A stretch of DNA of 64,000 bases from Porphyromonas pasteri (GTDB lineage Bacteria > Bacteroidota > Bacteroidia > Bacteroidales > Porphyromonadaceae), in assembly GCF_014647755.1 (NCBI RefSeq), contig NZ_BMPU01000001.1:372001-436000 (forward strand), in the 5' to 3' direction. Of this stretch, positions 16,264 through 25,363 are shown one piece after another (positions within the stretch are counted from its first letter, which is position 1; each line of letters starts with the position of its first letter). The translations under genes were made by a program, and so were the position numbers. The notes under the pieces were generated by a model. The model was not told where the DNA came from, did no database searches, and saw only the letters and a list, made by a program, of their open reading frames with translations.

Positions 16264-17280
16264 TTATCCCTTCTTCGCCTTGAGAGCGATGGACTGGTTG
16301 GCTGTGATAGCTGCCATCTTATAGATGTCGTCTACCGAAGCCCCACGACTGAGGTCGTTGACTGGGGCAGCCATCCCCTGAAGGACAGGACCGACAGCTT
16401 CGGCACCAGCGAGGCGCTGGACGAGTTTGTAGCCAATGTTCCCAGCTTCGAGGGTGGGGAAGATGAGTACGTTAGCCTTACCTGCAACGGGGCTGTCTGG
16501 AGCCTTGAGCGAAGCCACCTTCGAGACGAGAGCAGCATCAAGCTGGAGCTCGCCATCCAGCTGGAGTTCGGGGGCCATCTCCTTGGCGATACGTGTCGCT
16601 TCGACGACCTTGTCTACCAGCTCATGCTTAGCGCTACCCTTCGTTGAGAAGCTGAGCATAGCGATGCGAGGCTCTACGTTAGCGATAGCGCGAGCAGACT
16701 CAGCTGAGGATACAGCGATCTGAGCAAGCTCTTCAGCGGTAGGATTGGGCATGACGGCGCAGTCAGCAAAGAGCAGAAGGCCGTTTTCGCCATAGGTGTT
16801 GTTGGGGAGGAACATCATAAAGATACCGCTGACACAGCTGATGCCTGGGGTCGTCTTGACGATCTGTAGAGCTGGACGGAGCACGTCGCCAGTAGCATTG
16901 ATAGCCCCTGCGAGTTCACCATCAGCATCCCCAGCCTTGATCATCAGACAGCCGAGGTAGAGTGGATCTTCGACGAGGACAGCAGCCTGCTCTTCGGTAA
17001 GTCCCTTCTTGCGGCGGAGATCCAGCAGAAGGTCGATGTAGGCCTGCTTCTTTTCGTGGTTCTTAGGATCGAGGAGGTTTGCCTTATCGATGTTGTGCAG
17101 GCCCAATTCTTGGGCGTGCGAACGGATGGCGCTGGGATCCCCGATGAGGGTTAGGCGGACAACACCTTCTGCGAGGAGGCGGTCAGCAGCCTTGAGTGTT
17201 CTTTCTTCGGTTCCTTCAGGGAAGACAATGTGTTGAGGATTAGCCTTAGCCCTGCTGATAATGTCTTGGATCAAGTCCAT
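16264..17280 (-). CDS. pta: phosphate acetyltransferase
   Basis: Exchanges acetyl-CoA + Pi for acetyl phosphate + CoA. 338 aa, the short single-domain form. Signatures: HIVFPEGTEERTLKAADRL at the N-terminus, LLLFADCAVMPNPTAEELAQIA near 175-195, and a C-terminal GLLQ-like VGPVLQGMAAPVNDLSRG. First gene of pta-ackA; a TAACTTTGG -7 box lies 40 bp upstream at 17320. Confidence 0.97.
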   Translation of the reverse strand: MDLIQDIISRAKANPQHIVFPEGTEERTLKAADRLLAEGVVRLTLIGDPSAIRSHAQELGLHNIDKANLLDPKNHEKKQAYIDLLLDLRRKKGLTEEQAAVLVEDPLYLGCLMIKAGDADGELAGAINATGDVLRPALQIVKTTPGISCVSGIFMMFLPNNTYGENGLLLFADCAVMPNPTAEELAQIAVSSAESARAIANVEPRIAMLSFSTKGSAKHELVDKVVEATRIAKEMAPELQLDGELQLDAALVSKVASLKAPDSPVAGKANVLIFPTLEAGNIGYKLVQRLAGAEAVGPVLQGMAAPVNDLSRGASVDDIYKMAAITANQSIALKAKKG

Positions 17281-17319
17281 AGTGATGGTAGATTTGATAT
17301 TTGAGTATTCTGTATATCC

Positions 17320-17328
17320 CCAAAGTTA
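17320..17328 (-). promoter_or_regulatory. -7 promoter box of pta-ackA
   Basis: On the minus strand, TAACTTTGG. Confidence 0.55.
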
Positions 17329-17517
17329 CGGATTATCTCGCTTTATTGTGCAAGGCGCTCGGAGTCACGGCTCCACGCTTTGCTCTCCCAACTCTCAAGA
17401 CACTCTTTTTCGCAGGATAGGTTGCTCTATCCTAAATGCTAATACCGTCACCGCAATGTGTTGTGTCTTAGTTTGAAAAGTAGGTTTTAGAGCCTCTCGC
17501 TGGGGAGCCTGCTTTTG

Positions 17518-17625
17518 TGACCAGTACTGGTCCACATTCCGACCAGTACTGGTACATGCCTTCTACTTGTACTGGTTCGCGTTCTGACCAGTACTGCTTC
17601 GCTTGGTGACCAGTACTGGTTCGTT
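17518..17625. repeat. 22-bp array, five units, ACCAGTACTGGT type
   Basis: The GTAC centre of each palindrome starts at 17524, 17546, 17569, 17591 and 17613 (steps 22, 23, 22, 22). Most units are the perfect 12-bp palindrome ACCAGTACTGGT; unit 3 (ACTTGTACTGGT) and unit 4 (ACCAGTACTGCT) each carry changes in one half. The 8-10 bp between palindromes differ every time. It lies between the fbp terminator and the pta promoter. The rest of the gap (17329-17517) holds nothing that I recognise. Confidence 0.94.
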
Positions 17626-17670
17626 TTATACTTCTCAAAGCCTTTGCACGACTACCACCTAACGAAAAAG

Positions 17671-17709
17671 AACTCCCCCGATAGATCACTGGATCTATCG
17701 GGGGAGTTT
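17671..17709 (-). terminator. very strong terminator of relA-fbp
   Basis: A perfect 17-bp stem with a 4-nt loop, centred at 17690 (left arm begins AACTCCCCCGATAGATC), followed on the minus strand by CTTTTTCG. It lies 29 bp after the fbp stop. Confidence 0.9.
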
Positions 17710-17737
17710 CTTGGGATAATGATAGTGGGGCTGGATT

Positions 17738-19711
17738 TTACTCGCGCTCCTTGATCAGGCCATGACGGTAGGCATGGAGGAGCTTCTTGAGCTCTTCGAT
17801 CTGATCCTCAAGGATGAGGCCTTGGTCAGTGTCTCGGACAAGTATGCGGTCTGTGGAGTAGGCCTTGACAACAGAGGTGCTGGAGATGTCCTCCATGTGC
17901 TCAATGGCTTCGCGGGTTGAGCTGAAGGGCTCGTGCTTGACCAGATGAAGGCCCTGTGAATTGAAGATCAAGGTATAGCCTGCGATACCCGTGCTGGACT
18001 GGTAAGCTCGGCTGAAGCCGCCATCGATGAGCATAATCTTACCACCAGCCTGTACGGGATGCTCGCCCTTGACCTCACGGACGGGGACGTGACCATTGAT
18101 GATGTGAGACTCGGTGCTCTTTAGGTCGAACTCTTCGAGGATCATATCACAGACCTGCTCCTCAGTACGGTAGACATAGTAGTAGCCCTTCTCTTCGTGG
18201 TGCGTAGCCTTGTCTGCGATGAAGTAGCGCTCGAAGGTCGTCATCGCAGACTTGTCAAAGAGAGGTGAGTCGGGGCCACACCATAGGTACCACATATAGT
18301 CGACTGCCTCCTTGTGCTCGGGGTGATCGGCCGATGACCAGTGTGACTGGCGTACGAACTCATCGATGCGGTCGAGGAGGGCACGACCAGAGAAGGCGCG
18401 ACCACGAATCTTGACCTTACGGAAGGTGCGGTCCTCATTGAGGGGGACGGAGGCGTGGAAGAGGAGGTTGTGGTTGCACGTAAGGTACATACTCCCCTTC
18501 TTGAAGAGGAAGTTGATGTGGCGGAGAAGCTTCTCGCTGTGACGGAAGGAGTGCAGGAGCTTGGCTACGACATCAGCCTCAGCCTCGGTGAGCTTGTAGG
18601 GGTCATTGGGGTCAATGGTGGGGAAGAAGGTATCCTTGAGGGGATAGGTCTCGCCATTGGGGAGGGTAATCGTCCCTTCTGCTTGGTTGATGCGGTGCAG
18701 AAGGTCACGATCCTCCATCCCATACTCGGGGTGACGCGCTATGATCTGATGCTCGAGCTTGAACTGTATGATAGCGATCGCCTTGTGCATCTGCCCCATG
18801 AGGAGAATGCTCTTCTCATCGTAGGTCTCGTCTGCATCGCCGAGCTTGGGTGTGAAGGGGGTACAAGTATCTTTACCATAGACCTCCATAGCGAAGCGCG
18901 CCAGAGGAAGCATGTTGATCCCGTAGCCATTCTCCAGCGTAGAGAGGTTGGCATAGCGCAGGGCGATACGTATAGCGTTGGCCATGCTGGCGGTGTTCCC
19001 TACAGCAGCTCCCATCCAGAGCATATCGTGGTTACCCCACTGGATGTCGACGTTGTGGTAGGTCAGGAGCTTGTCCATGATGAACTGGGCACCAGGACCT
19101 CGGTCGAAGACGTCCCCGACGATATGCAGGCGGTCGATGGCCAGACGCTGGATCGTCTCGCAGATCGCGATGATGAAGTCGTCGGCCTGCCCCGTATCAA
19201 TGATCGTATCAAGGATAGCTCCCACGTAAGCTGACTTCTTGGGGTTCATGCTGTCCTCGTGGGTGAGTTCCTGAGTGATGTAGCTGTACTGTGCGGGAAG
19301 AGCCTTGCGGACCTTGGAGCGCGTGTACTTCTCGCTGACGCACTGCAGGACCTTGATGAGCTGATTGAGCGTGACCTTGTACCAATCCTTACGGAGGTGA
19401 TGCTGCTGGCTGAGTCGCTCAAGACTTTCCTTCGGGTAGTAGATGAGCGTGCAGAGCTGACGGAGCTCCTGCTCACGGATTTGTCCGAGGAAGAGGTTCT
19501 CTACCTTGATGCGAATCGTACCCGAAGCGTTCTTCAGTACGTGGATGAAGGCTTCATATTCGCCGTGGATGTCGGCGAGGAAGTGCTCGGTACCCTTAGG
19601 TAGGTTGAGGATAGCACTTAGGTTGATGATCTCAGCGGCGGCAGAAGCTGCACTGGGGTATTGCTTGGAGAGCAGCCCGAGGTACTTGAGTTCACGTTCT
19701 GTGATATTCAT
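17738..19711 (-). CDS. fbp: fructose-1,6-bisphosphatase, class III
   Basis: Hydrolyses fructose 1,6-bisphosphate in gluconeogenesis. 657 aa, the usual size of the Firmicutes/Bacteroidetes class III enzyme, a member of the metallophosphoesterase superfamily. Motifs: FLADIHGEYEAF near 43-54, HIVGDVFDRGPGAQFIMDKL near 195-215, WGNHDMLWMGAA near 225, and CNHNLLFHASVPLN near 410. Follows the (p)ppGpp synthetase gene with a 27-bp gap and is probably co-transcribed, which links stringent signalling and gluconeogenesis at least in transcription. Confidence 0.96.
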   Translation of the reverse strand: MNITERELKYLGLLSKQYPSAASAAAEIINLSAILNLPKGTEHFLADIHGEYEAFIHVLKNASGTIRIKVENLFLGQIREQELRQLCTLIYYPKESLERLSQQHHLRKDWYKVTLNQLIKVLQCVSEKYTRSKVRKALPAQYSYITQELTHEDSMNPKKSAYVGAILDTIIDTGQADDFIIAICETIQRLAIDRLHIVGDVFDRGPGAQFIMDKLLTYHNVDIQWGNHDMLWMGAAVGNTASMANAIRIALRYANLSTLENGYGINMLPLARFAMEVYGKDTCTPFTPKLGDADETYDEKSILLMGQMHKAIAIIQFKLEHQIIARHPEYGMEDRDLLHRINQAEGTITLPNGETYPLKDTFFPTIDPNDPYKLTEAEADVVAKLLHSFRHSEKLLRHINFLFKKGSMYLTCNHNLLFHASVPLNEDRTFRKVKIRGRAFSGRALLDRIDEFVRQSHWSSADHPEHKEAVDYMWYLWCGPDSPLFDKSAMTTFERYFIADKATHHEEKGYYYVYRTEEQVCDMILEEFDLKSTESHIINGHVPVREVKGEHPVQAGGKIMLIDGGFSRAYQSSTGIAGYTLIFNSQGLHLVKHEPFSSTREAIEHMEDISSTSVVKAYSTDRILVRDTDQGLILEDQIEELKKLLHAYRHGLIKERE

Positions 19712-19738
19712 AGTGATGATAAGTGTTGGGGGTGATTA

Positions 19739-21985
19739 TTATAGGCGGGAGGAGAGCTCGGCATGCTTGACACCGGAGGCACTGCGTATCTTCTTGATGA
19801 GGACGGTCAGGGCTTCGCGACGCTCAACATAGAGTACAAAGGAGCCGTGGAAGAGGCCGTCCTTCGACTGGATCGAGTAGCTGCGGAGCTTGACTCCCGA
19901 TTCCTTACGAATGAGAGATGTGATGTTGGTGGCGATGGAGAGTTCGTCTCGTCCGACGACTTCGATGGAGGCGACCTGCGAGCTACCGCTTTCACCATTC
20001 CACTTAGCACAGATGATCTTGTGCGGAGAGTGGGCAAACATATCGGGTGCATTGGGGCAGTTCATGCGGTGCACCTTGATGCCGCGGGTCGTCACAAGCC
20101 CGAAGACCTCGTCTCCATAGAGGGGGCGGCAGCACTGGGCTAGGCTATAAGCAACTCCTGTGAGCCCTCTGTCGAGTATCAGTACCTCGGAGGTGTTGAT
20201 CTGATTGGATTCGCTCTCACTCTCTTGGTAGGTGAAGTCTTCGGCAGAGCGAGCGGAGCCAATGGAGGGCTGAGCTTCGATGAGCGAGACTGCAGCCAGC
20301 TCCTGCTCATAGAGGTTGAGAAACTCCTGTACATCGATCTTGCTGTGCGTCAGGTCGCGGTAGAAGTCGGAGAGCGTCTTGTAGCCTTTACGCAGGGTGA
20401 TGCGTATGAAGGCAGCTTCATCGAAGGGGAGCTTGCGGTTCTTGATGCGACGCTGGATCATCTCCTTGGCGACACCGATACCTGCTTCTTCCTCAGCACG
20501 GAGGAGCTGGCGGATCTTGGCTTTTGCCTTGGGGCTTACGACGATGGAGAGCCACCCGGGCTTGGGTGACTGCTGCGGAGAGGTGAGGATCTCTACGTTA
20601 TCTCCATTCTTGAGCTGATGACGCAGTGAGACGTTCTTCCCGTTGACCTTTCCAGATATCGCACGAGCTCCTACTCGGCTATGGATGGTGAAGGCGAAGT
20701 CAAGTAGGGTAGCACCTTGGGGGAGTTTCATGATCTCACCCTTGGGGGTGAAGACATAGATCTCCTGTGCCTTGAGTGTAAGGAGGGAAGACTCCAGGGT
20801 TTGGCGCTTCTCCTCTTCACCCGTAGCATCGTCACGTACGGTCTCCAGTGCTTCGCGTACGGAGGCGAGGAAGTCATCCAGACCGCCTTCACTGCGGATG
20901 CCCTTGTAGCGCCAGTGGGCAGCGACGCCTTGCTCGGCGATGGCATCCATGCGCTTGGAGCGTATCTGTACCTCTACCCAGCGGTTCTCCGGTCCGAGTA
21001 CGGTCGTATGCAGACTCTCATACCCATTACTCTTGGGGATGGAGATCCAGTCCTTGAGTCGCTCGGGGTTGGGGCGATACATGTCGGTGACGATCGAGTA
21101 GATCTGCCAGCATACCTGGCGCTCGCGCTCGGGTGGGACGTCCACGATGATGCGGATAGCGAAGACATCATAGATATCCTCGAAGGGGAGCTTCTTTAGC
21201 TTGTTGCTGATCGAGCTGACGCTCTTCACGCGTCCCTTCATCTCAAAGGGTACATCCTGGAGGTCTCTTAGCAAGGTCTCCTGTACGACGCGGATGAATT
21301 CGGCGATATAGGCATCACGTGCATCCTTCGTCTCACGTAGCTTGCGGGTGATGAAGCCGTAGATCTTGGGCTGCAGATACATGAGGCAGAGGTCCTCCAT
21401 CTCGCCCTTGATCTTGTACAGTCCGAGGCGATGGGCGATGGGGGCATAGAGGAAGGACACTTCGGATGCCAGCTCCTTGCGATCCTCAGCACGACGAATC
21501 ATCGAGGCATGACGTAGGAGGTAGAGGCGGTAGGCGATGATGATGAGCACCACGCGCATATCCTCTGCCATCGAGATCAGCAGGTTGTGGAAGTTCTCCG
21601 AGCTAATGGCCTCCTTGCGCATATAGAGCTCGGAGGTGCGGGCGAGTAGCTGCAATAAGCGCAGTACCTCTTCGCCGCAGAAGCTCTTGATCTCATTGGG
21701 TGAGATGCGCCCAGTGGAGAAGGGTATATATAGGAGTACAGCGAGGATCGAATGGACATTGAGTCCGAGCTCTCGGTGGATGAGGCAGGCGACCTCCAGC
21801 TGTACGATGAAGTTGGGGATGGTGTGTATCTCCTCAGCCTCTGAGACAAAGGCTCCCTGCTCGAGGGCCTCGGCCAGCCACGTCCGTACCTGCAGGCGGC
21901 ATGCTCTGTCCAGACGAGGCTGGAGGAGGCCGAGAAGGTAGCGGCTGGTACGGTAAATCTGTTGCTCTTGGGCGGGACTAAACAT
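19739..21985 (-). CDS. RelA/SpoT-family (p)ppGpp synthetase with degenerate hydrolase domain
   Basis: 748 aa in the long Rsh layout: N-terminal HD-like domain (about 50-170), synthetase (about 220-360), TGS (about 395-455) and C-terminal ACT (about 670-748). The HD hydrolase signature is missing: where HDxxED is expected the sequence reads LLYIPFST, and the later ADRLHNMRT motif is replaced by AYRLYLLRHA. The synthetase domain looks intact (GRVKSVSSISNKLKK, RLKDWISIPKSNGYESLHTT, EVQIRSKRMD), with an RxKD motif otherwise associated with bifunctional Rel enzymes. It is probably synthesis-only, with a second Rsh elsewhere as hydrolase. First gene of the unit with fbp. Confidence 0.92.
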   Translation of the reverse strand: MFSPAQEQQIYRTSRYLLGLLQPRLDRACRLQVRTWLAEALEQGAFVSEAEEIHTIPNFIVQLEVACLIHRELGLNVHSILAVLLYIPFSTGRISPNEIKSFCGEEVLRLLQLLARTSELYMRKEAISSENFHNLLISMAEDMRVVLIIIAYRLYLLRHASMIRRAEDRKELASEVSFLYAPIAHRLGLYKIKGEMEDLCLMYLQPKIYGFITRKLRETKDARDAYIAEFIRVVQETLLRDLQDVPFEMKGRVKSVSSISNKLKKLPFEDIYDVFAIRIIVDVPPERERQVCWQIYSIVTDMYRPNPERLKDWISIPKSNGYESLHTTVLGPENRWVEVQIRSKRMDAIAEQGVAAHWRYKGIRSEGGLDDFLASVREALETVRDDATGEEEKRQTLESSLLTLKAQEIYVFTPKGEIMKLPQGATLLDFAFTIHSRVGARAISGKVNGKNVSLRHQLKNGDNVEILTSPQQSPKPGWLSIVVSPKAKAKIRQLLRAEEEAGIGVAKEMIQRRIKNRKLPFDEAAFIRITLRKGYKTLSDFYRDLTHSKIDVQEFLNLYEQELAAVSLIEAQPSIGSARSAEDFTYQESESESNQINTSEVLILDRGLTGVAYSLAQCCRPLYGDEVFGLVTTRGIKVHRMNCPNAPDMFAHSPHKIICAKWNGESGSSQVASIEVVGRDELSIATNITSLIRKESGVKLRSYSIQSKDGLFHGSFVLYVERREALTVLIKKIRSASGVKHAELSSRL

Positions 21986-22025
21986 ACGTTACTCTGCTGC
22001 GGAGTGTGATAAAAACTTCGTTTGC

Positions 22026-22034
22026 CGAAAGGTA
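22026..22034 (-). promoter_or_regulatory. weak -7-like box before the Rsh gene
   Basis: On the minus strand, TACCTTTCG, one base from TAnnTTTG, about 45 bp before the ATG. Confidence 0.4.
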
Positions 22035-22054
22035 CGAAATAAACCTATACGAGT

Positions 22055-22086
22055 GGAGGCTACCCTGCTATGGCAAGATAGCCTCC
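22055..22086 (-). terminator. terminator of argS
   Basis: GGAGGCTA pairs with TAGCCTCC; located 35 bp after the argS stop. Confidence 0.65.
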
Positions 22087-22120
22087 ATCAATGATGAGAC
22101 CCTTAGATGTGGATATGGGG

Positions 22121-23911
22121 CTACATACGCTCGGGCATCTCGATACCCAGGAGGGAGAAGCCAGCGGCGATCGTGCGAGCGACGACCTCGGAGAGTGCAA
22201 GGCGGAAGGCACGCAGCTCTTCGTTCTCCTCCTTGAGGATGGAGAACTCGTGATAGAACTGATTATACTCCTTCACGAGGTCGTAGACGTAGTTCGCGAT
22301 GACAGCAGGGCTATAGGTGCGAGCTGCTTCCTCTACGATGTCTGCATATTCAGCGACCTTAGCGATGAGTTCCTGCTCCTTGGTGGAGATGGTAAGCCCA
22401 GCGAAGGTCGCGGGGAGAGCGATACCCAGCTCCTCTGCTTTACGAAGGAGGCTGCGAATACGAGCGTAGGTGTACTGGATAAAGGAGCCTGTGTTCCCGT
22501 TGAAGTCAATACTTTCCTTGGGGTTGAAGGTCATGTTCTTGCGAGGGTCAACCTTGAGGATGAAGTACTTCAGCGAGCCCAGACCTACACGGCGAGCGAC
22601 TTCGGCAGCTTCTTCTGCAGGCATATCCTTGCCCTTACCCTGCTCTTCGGCGATGGCACGGGCCGTAGCGACCATCTCGTCCATGAGGTCATCGGCATCA
22701 ACGACCGTACCTTCACGGCTCTTCATCTTGCCGTCGGGGAGCTCGACCATACCATAGCTGAAGTGCACGAGCCCCTTACCGAAGGCATAGCCCAGGCGAT
22801 CAAGTAGGAGGGAGAGTACCTTGAAGTGATACTCCTGTTCATTGCCTACGACATAGACCATCTTATCAATGGGGTGCTTGTCGAAGCGCATCTTCGCCGT
22901 ACCGATATCCTGCGTGATGTATACCGAAGTACCATCAGAGCGAAGGAGGATCTTGCGGTCAAGGCCTTCGTCTGTGAAGTCAGCCCAAACGGAGCCGTCA
23001 GGGTCCTGGACGAACTTGCCTTCCTTCAGCCCACGCAAGACTTCTTCCTTACCGAGGAGGTAGGTCTCCGACTCATAGTAAATCTCGTCGAAGCTAACGC
23101 CCATGCGCTTGTAGGTCTCGTCAAAGCCAGCATAGACCCAGGAGTTCATCGTGCTCCAGAGGCTGCGGATCTCTTCATCACCATCCTCCCAGCGGCGGAG
23201 CATAGCGCGAGCGTCAGCCATCAGAGGAGAAGCTGCTTCAGCTTCTTCCTTGGTCTTGCCTTCGTTCATGAGAGCCGTAAGCTCGGCCTTGTAGTGCTTG
23301 TCAAAGAGGACGTAGAAGTCGCCGATCAGGTGGTCGCCCTTCTTCCCCGTGCTCTCGGGTGTCGCACCATTACCCCAGCGCTGCCAAGCGAGCATAGACT
23401 TACAGATGTGGATCCCGCGGTCGTTGACGATGTTGGTCTTGAAGACGCGGTTGCCTGATGCTTCGAGGATACGTGCGATGCTATACCCGAGGAGGTTGTT
23501 ACGCACGTGCCCGAGGTGTAGAGGCTTATTCGTGTTGGGCGAGGAATACTCGACCATGACGAAGGGGGCATCTGCCGTAGCTTGCTTATGTCCAAAGGTC
23601 TTATCACTGCGGATCGCATTGAAGTCCTCGACCCAGGCTGCAGGTGCGATGCTTAGATTGAGGAAGCCCTTGACGATCTGAATGCCCTCAACGAGGCTGC
23701 AATGCTCCTGGAGATAGGCACCGATTTCTTGTGCCGTAGCTTCGGGGTTCTTGCGGGAAATCTTGAGGAGAGGGAAGGCTACTAAGGTCCACTGACCCTC
23801 AAATTCACTGCGGGTCTTTTGGAATTGGAGTTGCTCGGGCGTAGGCATCTGCCCGTATAGAGCCTGCACAGCTTCAGCCGTCGCCTGCTGCAGGGACTGT
23901 ATGATCGACAT
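22121..23911 (-). CDS. argS: arginine-tRNA ligase
   Basis: Charges tRNA-Arg. 596 aa from the ATG at 23911; a longer in-frame start at 24001 would run through the promoter. Class I features: N-terminal additional domain, the HIGH-type motif HLGH in SPNTNKPLHLGHVRNN near 130, a KMSKS-type loop GKMKSREGTVV near 390, and a C-terminal DALR anticodon-binding domain (IQYTYARIRSLLRKA). Ends IEMPERM, typical. Single gene with a -7 box at 23989. Confidence 0.96.
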   Translation of the reverse strand: MSIIQSLQQATAEAVQALYGQMPTPEQLQFQKTRSEFEGQWTLVAFPLLKISRKNPEATAQEIGAYLQEHCSLVEGIQIVKGFLNLSIAPAAWVEDFNAIRSDKTFGHKQATADAPFVMVEYSSPNTNKPLHLGHVRNNLLGYSIARILEASGNRVFKTNIVNDRGIHICKSMLAWQRWGNGATPESTGKKGDHLIGDFYVLFDKHYKAELTALMNEGKTKEEAEAASPLMADARAMLRRWEDGDEEIRSLWSTMNSWVYAGFDETYKRMGVSFDEIYYESETYLLGKEEVLRGLKEGKFVQDPDGSVWADFTDEGLDRKILLRSDGTSVYITQDIGTAKMRFDKHPIDKMVYVVGNEQEYHFKVLSLLLDRLGYAFGKGLVHFSYGMVELPDGKMKSREGTVVDADDLMDEMVATARAIAEEQGKGKDMPAEEAAEVARRVGLGSLKYFILKVDPRKNMTFNPKESIDFNGNTGSFIQYTYARIRSLLRKAEELGIALPATFAGLTISTKEQELIAKVAEYADIVEEAARTYSPAVIANYVYDLVKEYNQFYHEFSILKEENEELRAFRLALSEVVARTIAAGFSLLGIEMPERM

Positions 23912-23988
23912 AAGCGGTAGATATATTTGTGATAAGTGGCGGGGATAGTCGCGAGAGGTGCGCCCGTAGATCCCCGCTTTATAGAGGT

Positions 23989-23997
23989 ACAAAGGTA
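23989..23997 (-). promoter_or_regulatory. -7 promoter box of argS
   Basis: On the minus strand, TACCTTTGT, about 78 bp before the ATG. Confidence 0.55.
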
Positions 23998-24000
23998 GCA

Positions 24001-24315
24001 TTAATTAAGTGTTTGCTGATGGATAATGCTTCTCCTTATTCAAAATCCAAGTGGCAGCTAAGGCTGGTGTGTATAGAGGAAGATATCTCCATTGCACTCC
24101 CCTCAGTGGGATCTTATCCTCGATTGATGGGGGTGGGGAGGTCATAGACATCCTGTCTACATTCTCTCTTTGTGAGTGCTAAAAGAATACTAACGGAGGC
24201 TCAGGTAGGCTTGATAAACGAATATCTTAGAGGGATGAGGTAATCATGTGCAAACGAATGCTTTATAATGAAGTGTGTTCAGAAGCCTTGCCGTCTTTCT
24301 TAAGAGGATAGTATG
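24001..24315. other. intergenic, nothing recognised
   Basis: No supported gene, tRNA or repeat lies between the argS promoter and copy 2 of the dispersed element. Confidence 0.5.
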
Positions 24316-24735
24316 AGCCTTTATAGGTCCGCTCTGTGACCTATATGGGTGCGTGGGGAGAGCTATATAGGATGGTGAAGAAAGCTATATAGCTTTAGAC
24401 TGATTTCTATATAGCTTTTTGAAGTGACCTATGTTAGGTTGTTTCTCCGCATAGGGATAAAAGTTGTGGACGATTGGGAGAAAAGTTTGGGCTACGTGCG
24501 TGGCTCTAATATCTATGTACGTGGATATTTGGATTTACGTGCCTGGTCTTTAAGACTACGTGCGTAGATAGAGAAAAACCACTACGTGAAGGCACTTTTT
24601 CCTTCACGAGAATAGCACTTTTTCCTTGGCTGGCTAAGAGGAATATTCGCGATAAGGCGAAAGGCTTGTGTATCACTTCGGAGAGGCATATCGGGGAGCT
24701 GGGCGTGCGATACCTTATTGGTTTGTATACGGAGC
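24316..24735 (-). repeat. dispersed element, copy 2 (reversed)
   Basis: In reverse orientation relative to copy 1. The core (24440-24720) is highly similar to copies 1, 3 and 4, including the ACGTAG block, the AATATC...GATATT hairpin and TTCGGAGAGGCATATCGGGGAG. Its 22-bp array has CTATATAG-type units starting at 24320, 24342, 24364, 24386, 24408 and 24430, all exactly 22 bp apart; the first two and the last are degenerate. The outer hairpin seen in copies 1, 3 and 4 is replaced by unrelated sequence beyond 24715. Confidence 0.85.
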
Positions 24736-24838
24736 AACTACTCCTCTGAGCGCGAACGAACTATTGCTGAATATCTGACCTCTATAGCGTCACTCCGCTA
24801 CCTTTAGAGAAGGAGGTTATGTGCAGTGGTTTTTTCTT

Positions 24839-24847
24839 TACCTTTGG
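24839..24847 (+). promoter_or_regulatory. -7 promoter box of the DUF2141-TonB receptor unit
   Basis: TACCTTTGG, 65 bp before the ATG at 24912, preceded by a T-rich stretch that may be the -33 region. Confidence 0.55.
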
Positions 24848-24911
24848 ATATGTGATAAGCTCTCTATCATTTTGATTTTATGAGGGCTGACTTCTCCTTA
24901 AAGCATCCTCT

Positions 24912-25328
24912 ATGAACCGAACTTATACCGCGCTGCTCTTTACAATCTTCTTCTCGGTCACGGCACTCTGCGCTCAGTCCTATCGCTTGACGCTCGATGT
25001 CGTGGGTATGAAGGAGAAGAAAGGCAACCTCCTTATCTCCGTATATGACTCTGCGGAGGACTACCTCAAGAAGCCTGTCAAGACGCTGACCACTCCTGCC
25101 GATGCCTTGACGAAGCGTGTTATCCTCGAGCTGGAGTCTGGTACCTATGCTGTCGTCATCTATCAGGATCTGAATAGCAATGGGAAGGTGGATCGCAACT
25201 TCTTCCGTCTGCCGACTGAACCCTGTGGCTTCAGCCGTGATGCGCGACCTAAGATGGGGCCTCCCCGCTACAAGCCTGCTTCCTTCACTCTTAGCGAAGA
25301 CACTGAGATGAGTATCAAGCTGAGGTAG
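24912..25328 (+). CDS. DUF2141 family secreted protein (first of two)
   Basis: 138 aa. Residues 1-20 form a signal peptide (ALLFTIFFSVTALCAQS). The mature part matches the DUF2141 pattern: LDVVGMKEKKGNLLISVYDS, then a central VILELESGTYAVVIYQDLNSNGKVDRN with the acidic D-N-G-D loop, then PTEPCGFSRDAR, and a terminal beta strand. The family is extracytoplasmic and of unknown function. It is the first gene of a probable three-gene unit with a TonB-dependent receptor and a second DUF2141 protein; a periplasmic partner role for the receptor is my inference. Confidence 0.85.
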   Translation: MNRTYTALLFTIFFSVTALCAQSYRLTLDVVGMKEKKGNLLISVYDSAEDYLKKPVKTLTTPADALTKRVILELESGTYAVVIYQDLNSNGKVDRNFFRLPTEPCGFSRDARPKMGPPRYKPASFTLSEDTEMSIKLR

Positions 25329-25363
25329 TCATCCAGCCTGTAGCTTCTTAATACCAGCAAGAC

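Noticed and set aside
9133-23458. Numerous long plus-strand open frames opposite ppdK, pta, fbp, relA and argS
   Set aside because: They are antisense shadows caused by codon bias of strongly supported genes.
23912-24001. Longer argS start adding 30 residues
   Set aside because: The extension runs through the -7 box at 23989; the conserved ArgS N-terminus begins at 23911.
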